Source: Pseudomonas oryzihabitans
GTDB lineage: Bacteria > Pseudomonadota > Gammaproteobacteria > Pseudomonadales > Pseudomonadaceae
Assembly (NCBI RefSeq): GCF_001518815.1
Contig: NZ_CP013987.1
Coordinates: 723,001-787,000 of the forward strand
Direction: 5' to 3'
Length of the DNA: 64,000 bases
Part shown: positions 60,026 to 64,000 of the stretch, piece by piece
How positions within the stretch are numbered: the stretch's first letter is position 1
How the letters are laid out: each line of letters starts with the position of its first letter
The notes under the pieces: model-generated
What the model was told of the DNA's origin: nothing
Seen by the model: the letters and a program-made list of their open reading frames with translations, nothing else
Databases searched by the model: none
Position numbers and translations under genes: made by a program

Positions 60026-61408
60026 TTAGTGGACGGCGTCGTTGGCCTTGAATTCCGTGGTCCGGCCGCTGAGCGTGAGGAAGGCCAGCACGGCCAGTCC
60101 CAGCAGCATCCAGCAGCTGCCGCCGACCTTGGCGTAGACGTCGGCGTTGAACAGCACATAGGCCAGCACGATGAAGCCGAGCAGCGGGACCAGGCCATGC
60201 AGCAGCGGGCGCCCGGCGCCGCGGTGGTGCCAGGCCACTGCCACATGCAGGAGCAGGAAGGCGGTCAGCGCACCGAAGTTGCACATGGAGGCCAGCAGAT
60301 TGATCTGACCGACAAAGAACAGGCCCAGTCCCAGGCTCAGCGCTGCCACCAGCAGGATGGCGCGTTGGGGCACTCGGGTCACCGGATGGATCTGGCGCAG
60401 GAACTGCGGCAGTTGGCGGTCACGGGCCATGGCGAACAGCAGCCGGGAGGTGGCGGCCTGGGCCACCAGGGCATTGGCGATGGCGGAACCGATGGCTACC
60501 GCCAGGGCGATCACCACCTGCAGCCAGGGCCCGGCGATCAGCCGACCGATCTCGTAGAAGGCGTTGTTGGAGGCATCGGCGTCAGGGTACTGGACCAGGT
60601 TGGGTTGCAGCAGGGCGGCCAGCCAGGTCTGCACCATGAACAGCACGGCCACCAAGGCCAGGGCCAGCAGGGTGGCGCGGCCCACCACGCGGCTGCCGCC
60701 ACGGGTCTCCTCCGACAGGGTGGAGATGGCATCGAAGCCGAGGAAGGACAGCACCGCCACCGACAGGGCACTGAAGATCAGCGGCAGGGAGAACTCCTCG
60801 GGGTTGTACAGCGGCTTCATGGTCCATTCGGCGCCGTTGACCCCACGGCTGATGGCCAGCGAGGCCAGCACCACGAACACCAGCAGCACTGCCAGCTGGC
60901 CATAGAGGAACAGGCGGTTGGCGCGGGCGGTGGTCTCGATGCCGCGCAGATTGACCAGGGTGTTGAGGGCGACGAAGAAAACGATCCACAGCGGCTGGGG
61001 AATCGCCGGGATGACATTGGCCATGGCGTTGGCGCCGATCACATAGAGCAGGGTGGGCACCAGCAGGTAGTCGAGCAGAATGGCCCAGCCCGCGAGAAAG
61101 CCCAGCGCCGGATGCAGGCCACGACCGACGTAGGCATAGACCGAGCCGGCCACCGGAAAGGCGCGCGACATCTGCTGATAGCTGACGGCGGTGAACAGCA
61201 TGGCGACGAAGCCGATCAGGTAGGTGAGGGGCACCATGCCGTGGCTGGCGTCGAATACTCCGCCAAAGATGGAAAAGGGTGCGATGGGCACCATGAACAC
61301 CAGACCGTAGATCAGCAGGTCCTTCAGCCCGAGCTGGCGCTTGAGCTCCTGGGTGTAGCCGAAGCGAGCGAGGTCGGCGCTGTCGCCGGACGGAGCGTGC
61401 TGAGTCAT
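60026..61408 (-). CDS. APC family amino acid permease
   Basis: A 460-residue transporter with twelve predicted helices. It begins with LGLKDLLIYGLVFMVPIAPF (about residues 26-45); the first helix contains the PIAPFSIFGGV break that binds substrate in the APC fold, and SFLGFDAISTLSEET (about 225) and SRLLFAMARDRQLP (about 325) are typical of the amino-acid/polyamine/choline (YifK-, PuuP- or EutP-like) branch. The substrate is not determined. It is the first gene of an operon with the acetamidase gene and is divergent from luxR across 154 bp, so import of an amide or amine for hydrolysis is plausible. Confidence 0.9.
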   Translation of the reverse strand: MTQHAPSGDSADLARFGYTQELKRQLGLKDLLIYGLVFMVPIAPFSIFGGVFDASHGMVPLTYLIGFVAMLFTAVSYQQMSRAFPVAGSVYAYVGRGLHPALGFLAGWAILLDYLLVPTLLYVIGANAMANVIPAIPQPLWIVFFVALNTLVNLRGIETTARANRLFLYGQLAVLLVFVVLASLAISRGVNGAEWTMKPLYNPEEFSLPLIFSALSVAVLSFLGFDAISTLSEETRGGSRVVGRATLLALALVAVLFMVQTWLAALLQPNLVQYPDADASNNAFYEIGRLIAGPWLQVVIALAVAIGSAIANALVAQAATSRLLFAMARDRQLPQFLRQIHPVTRVPQRAILLVAALSLGLGLFFVGQINLLASMCNFGALTAFLLLHVAVAWHHRGAGRPLLHGLVPLLGFIVLAYVLFNADVYAKVGGSCWMLLGLAVLAFLTLSGRTTEFKANDAVH

Positions 61409-61562
61409 GGGGGCTTCCTCGAAGGGGCGGGGGTAGACTCGACTCTAGGCCAGGGGCGGCGACGGCCCCATCCACAAAAGTGCTAGGTTTGCAGGAAATC
61501 CGCGATGACTGGCAGAGCCTTTGCTTCGCGTTCCCTATCGTGATCCAGGGAGGAGCTTCAAG
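61409..61562. promoter_or_regulatory. Divergent promoter region between the permease operon and the LuxR solo gene
   Basis: This 154-bp gap must hold both promoters. A dyad GGGGC-N7-GCCCC lies at 61453-61469, centred between the genes; a classical lux box is not obvious. If the LuxR protein controls the permease-acetamidase operon, its site should be here. Confidence 0.5.
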
Positions 61563-62327
61563 ATGCATGCCGATCTGTTCGCCGTCAGTAGCCGACTCGC
61601 CGGGTTGCCCACGCTCGACGCCTGTCTGGATACCGTCCAGGACGCCGCCGAGCGTCTGGGCTGCAAGGCGCTGATCTACGACTACGCACCGGTTCCGCTC
61701 AGTCATGACGGGGTACTCATCACGCCGTCGGTGTTCAAGGTGCGCAACACCCCGGCGGACATGCAGGCCTTCTGGTGCGAGCGCGGCTACTACCAGATCG
61801 ATCCCGTGCAACAGTGCGCCAGCCGCCGCGCGGCGCCCTTCGTCTGGTCGTTTCGCAGCGAAACCCGCAGCGCGCTTCGCGAGTACCTGGGTGACAGTCA
61901 TCGGCCGGTCACCTGCTATGTGCGCGACAGTGGCCTCGCCACCGGGGTAACAGTGCCGCTGCACCTTCCCGGCGGCGCCTTCGCCACCCTGACCGGCATC
62001 CTCGATGCCGATGCCCGCGATGCCGAGGCCACCGGCGAAGCCTGCCTGAGTGCCTTCCTGGTGCTGGCCCATGCCTTCCAGGCCCGCGCCGATGAACTGC
62101 TCGCGCCCGCCGAGCGATGCTGCGGCCAGATCCGCCTGACGCCACGGGAGCGCGAATGCCTCCAGTATTCAGCCAAGGGGCTGACCGCCAAGCGCATCGC
62201 CGCGACGCTCCATCGCTCCACTGCCACGGTCAACCTGCACCTCAATTCCGCCGCCCGTAAATTGGGTGCGCGCAATCGGGTGGAGGCGGTGGTGCGTGGC
62301 CTGCACTATCGGCTGGTGGAAGTCTGA
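61563..62327 (+). CDS. LuxR-family solo regulator of the plant-signal-responsive (OryR/PsoR/PipR-like) type
   Basis: A 254-residue regulator: an autoinducer-binding domain (about residues 15-175) and a C-terminal helix-turn-helix (LTPRERECLQYSAKGLTAKR from residue 192). Lined up on the conserved Asp-Pro (Asp80-Pro81, TraR 70-71) and Trp95 (TraR 85), the residues equal to TraR Trp57 and Tyr61 are Met67 and Trp71. This Met/Trp pair marks the subfamily found in plant-associated bacteria that does not answer to acyl-homoserine lactones but to plant compounds. No luxI-type synthase is in the window. GGAGG lies 8 bp before the ATG. It is divergent from the permease-acetamidase operon; known members often sit beside a proline iminopeptidase gene instead. 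Confidence 0.87.
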   Translation: MHADLFAVSSRLAGLPTLDACLDTVQDAAERLGCKALIYDYAPVPLSHDGVLITPSVFKVRNTPADMQAFWCERGYYQIDPVQQCASRRAAPFVWSFRSETRSALREYLGDSHRPVTCYVRDSGLATGVTVPLHLPGGAFATLTGILDADARDAEATGEACLSAFLVLAHAFQARADELLAPAERCCGQIRLTPRERECLQYSAKGLTAKRIAATLHRSTATVNLHLNSAARKLGARNRVEAVVRGLHYRLVEV

Positions 62328-62415
62328 GCGAGTTGGCCAGATCCGTGGGGCGATCGACCTTGCGACGATGACACGCCACCCGGACACTGGGGCCTCCCCT
62401 GCCTAGGAGTGTCCC

Positions 62416-62886
62416 ATGAGCGCTGCCCGTCCCCCCGTACCGCCTTTCACCCTGGAATCCGCCCGGCAGAAGGTCCGCGCCGCCGAAGACGGCTGGAACA
62501 GCCGCGATCCGGCCAAGGTGGCGCTGGCCTATACCGCCGACAGCCGCTGGCGTAACCGTTCCGAATTCCTCCAGGGGCGGGCCGCCATCGAGGCCTTTCT
62601 CACCCGCAAGTGGCAGCGCGAGCAGGAGTACCGGCTGATCAAGGAGCTCTGGGCCCATGACGGGGCGCGCATCGCCGTGCGCTTCGCCTACGAATGGCAG
62701 GACGAAAACGGCCAGTGGTATCGCTCCTATGGCAACGAGAACTGGCAGTTCGACGACCAGGGCCTGATGGCCGAGCGTCACGCCAGCATCAACGACCTGC
62801 CGATCAGCGAAACCGAGCGGCTGTTTCTCTGGCCCCAGGGCCGGCGGCCGGATGACCACCCGGGCTTGAGCGACCTGGGTCTCTGA
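62416..62886 (+). CDS. DUF1348 / nuclear transport factor 2-like protein
   Basis: A 156-residue protein of the SnoaL/NTF2-like fold. Signature segments: [21 protein letters not shown] (about residues 23-43, two halves), [20 protein letters not shown] (about 43), [19 protein letters not shown] and [15 protein letters not shown]. These match DUF1348, a family widespread in bacteria without a known reaction. AGGAG lies 6 bp before the start. It reads in the same direction as luxR (88-bp gap) and the next LysR gene. Confidence 0.87.
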   Translation: MSAARPPVPPFTLESARQKVRAAEDGWNSRDPAKVALAYTADSRWRNRSEFLQGRAAIEAFLTRKWQREQEYRLIKELWAHDGARIAVRFAYEWQDENGQWYRSYGNENWQFDDQGLMAERHASINDLPISETERLFLWPQGRRPDDHPGLSDLGL

Positions 62887-62959
62887 CTGGCAGCGGGTGG
62901 CTATCCCGGACGGGGCTGGGTCCTGTACAAGGACCTCTGGCCGCCAGGACCCGCTGACG

Positions 62960-63865
62960 ATGCACTACCGCAACCTGCTCCGCCGCCTCGATCTGGTTTC
63001 GCTGCAACTGCTGCTGGCGGTGCACGAGGAGGGCACCCTGACCCGCGCCGCCGAGCGCGAGATGATCGCCCTGTCCGCCGCCAGCAAGCGCCTGCACGAC
63101 CTGGAGCGCTCGCTCGACATCGAACTCTTCGAGCGCAACGCCAAGGGCATGACCCTGACCCCGGTCGGCGAGACCCTGCTTTACTACGCCAAGCGCATCC
63201 TCGCCGACGTCGAGCGCATCAGCATCGACGTCGGTGAGCACCTGCAGGGGGTGCGCGGCTACGTGCGGATGATGGCCAACATCTCCGCCATCATCGAATT
63301 CCTGCCCGAGGATCTACAGGCCTTCGCGGTCGGCCATCCCCAGGTCAAGGTCAGCCTGGACGAACGACCCAGCGCCGGCGTGGTGAAGGGCGTGCTGGAA
63401 GGCGCCGCCGACCTGGGCATCTGCTCCTCGGATACCGACACCCGTGGCCTGCTGGCCGTGCCCTACCGGCAGGACACCCTGGTGGTGGTGATGCGCCCGG
63501 ATCATCGCCTGGCTGGAGCCTCGCGGCTGGCCTTCGCCCAGACCCTGGACGACGACCACGTCGGCCTGCACGCTGACAGCTTCATCAACCTGCGTACCAA
63601 GGCGGCCGCACGCAGTCACGGCAAGGCCTTGCGGCTGCGCATCCATGTGCCTGGTTTCGATGCCGTTTGCCGCATGGTGCAGGCCGGCTTCGGCCTGGGG
63701 GTGCTGCCGCTGCAGGCCTTCGAACTCATCGGTCGGCCGCTCGGACTGGTCGCCGCCGCCCTGGAGGATGACTGGGCGCAACGCAGCCTGGCGCTGGTAG
63801 TGCGCGACGTGGACTCCCTCTCACCGGTCAGCCGGTTGCTCTACGACCACCTGCTGCAGGTCTGA
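62960..63865 (+). CDS. LysR family transcriptional regulator
   Basis: A 301-residue LysR regulator. The DNA-binding domain (about residues 9-67) contains LLAVHEEGTLTRAAEREMIALSAASKRLHDLE (two halves) and ends with GMTLTPVGETLLYYAKRIL; the effector-binding domain follows from about 92. The effector is unknown. The ATG at 62960 gives the conserved start; the frame is open to 62897 without conservation. It reads toward the gene that starts at 63973, which it might control. Confidence 0.9.
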   Translation: MHYRNLLRRLDLVSLQLLLAVHEEGTLTRAAEREMIALSAASKRLHDLERSLDIELFERNAKGMTLTPVGETLLYYAKRILADVERISIDVGEHLQGVRGYVRMMANISAIIEFLPEDLQAFAVGHPQVKVSLDERPSAGVVKGVLEGAADLGICSSDTDTRGLLAVPYRQDTLVVVMRPDHRLAGASRLAFAQTLDDDHVGLHADSFINLRTKAAARSHGKALRLRIHVPGFDAVCRMVQAGFGLGVLPLQAFELIGRPLGLVAAALEDDWAQRSLALVVRDVDSLSPVSRLLYDHLLQV

Positions 63866-63869
63866 ATCC

Positions 63870-63894
63870 AGGCCTTCGTGTTTCGCGAAGGCCT
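63870..63894 (+). terminator. Hairpin after the LysR gene
   Basis: AGGCCTTCG and CGAAGGCCT form a perfect 9-bp stem with a 7-base loop, 4 bp after the stop codon. No T-run follows, so it may be a weak terminator. Confidence 0.5.
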
Positions 63895-63972
63895 GTTGCC
63901 GAAAGACGTTTATCCCCGGCTGACCGATTGTCCTAGCATCGGTGCATTCCAATAACAACGAGGCTAGTCCGC

Positions 63973-64000
63973 ATGACGGCTCTTACCGGACTGCGTGTCA
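63973..64000 (+). CDS. Start of an unidentified gene cut by the window edge
   Basis: An ATG at 63973 with GAGG 9 bp upstream opens a frame reading MTALTGLRV to the window end. The short start resembles the N-terminus of family III CoA-transferases (CaiB/BaiF), which are often preceded by a LysR gene, but nine residues are too few to decide. Confidence 0.4.

Overview
The window is a continuous stretch of high-GC chromosome from a Pseudomonas. The evidence is gene order that matches Pseudomonas aeruginosa block by block (pyrC'-pyrB-pyrR-ruvX-algH-tonB3-gshB facing pilGHIJK-chpABC; morA next to glyA; olsB-olsA; hprA next to rsmC). Pseudomonas-type protein lengths and dispersed repeats typical of the genus add to this. 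The species cannot be fixed from the window. A plant-associated species of the P. oryzihabitans/psychrotolerans kind would fit, but that is an inference. I see no rRNA, tRNA, CRISPR array, integrase, transposase or prophage, and the region reads as ordinary core and near-core chromosome.

Layout: 1-5321 (minus) holds pyrimidine biosynthesis (non-catalytic dihydroorotase, aspartate transcarbamylase, PyrR), RuvX, AlgH/YqgE, TonB3 and glutathione synthetase. 5542-18613 (plus) is the Pil-Chp chemosensory system that controls type IV pili: two response regulators, a CheW, the receptor PilJ, methyltransferase PilK, the giant kinase ChpA, methylesterase ChpB and CheW-like ChpC. 18610-21480 (minus) has a HAD phosphatase, RsmE and BioA. 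21655-24573 (plus) has an exported flavin amine oxidase, cytochrome b561 and YceI. 24797-30808 is an RND multidrug efflux operon of the MexAB-OprM/TtgABC type, preceded by what looks like a TtgR operator but with no repressor gene beside it.

30885-39265 holds a YajG-type lipoprotein, an acyltransferase, a tight run of three small genes (CPXCG protein, DUF2007 protein, SRAP-fold protein lacking catalytic residues), two tandem paralogous chemoreceptors and an M48 lipoprotein protease. 39371-45572 holds rsmC, hprA, an ACP phosphodiesterase, the ornithine-lipid genes olsB-olsA, slyD, a tandem array of inverted repeats with a 100-bp period, and cysZ. 45871-57127 holds trxB, glyA, the c-di-GMP protein MorA, the ABC-F factor EttA and the modABC molybdate transporter.

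57119-64000 is the most accessory-looking part: a LysR/EamA-exporter pair, then an acetamidase/formamidase and an amino-acid permease transcribed away from a LuxR-family regulator, a small NTF2-like protein, another LysR and the first codons of a further gene. The LuxR protein has no synthase nearby. It carries Met and Trp at the two positions where acyl-homoserine-lactone receptors have Trp and Tyr, which is the signature of the plant-signal-responsive LuxR solos (OryR/PsoR/PipR group). Its pairing with a permease and an amide hydrolase suggests a sense-import-hydrolyse circuit for a plant-derived amide. This is the best candidate in the window for an undescribed system.
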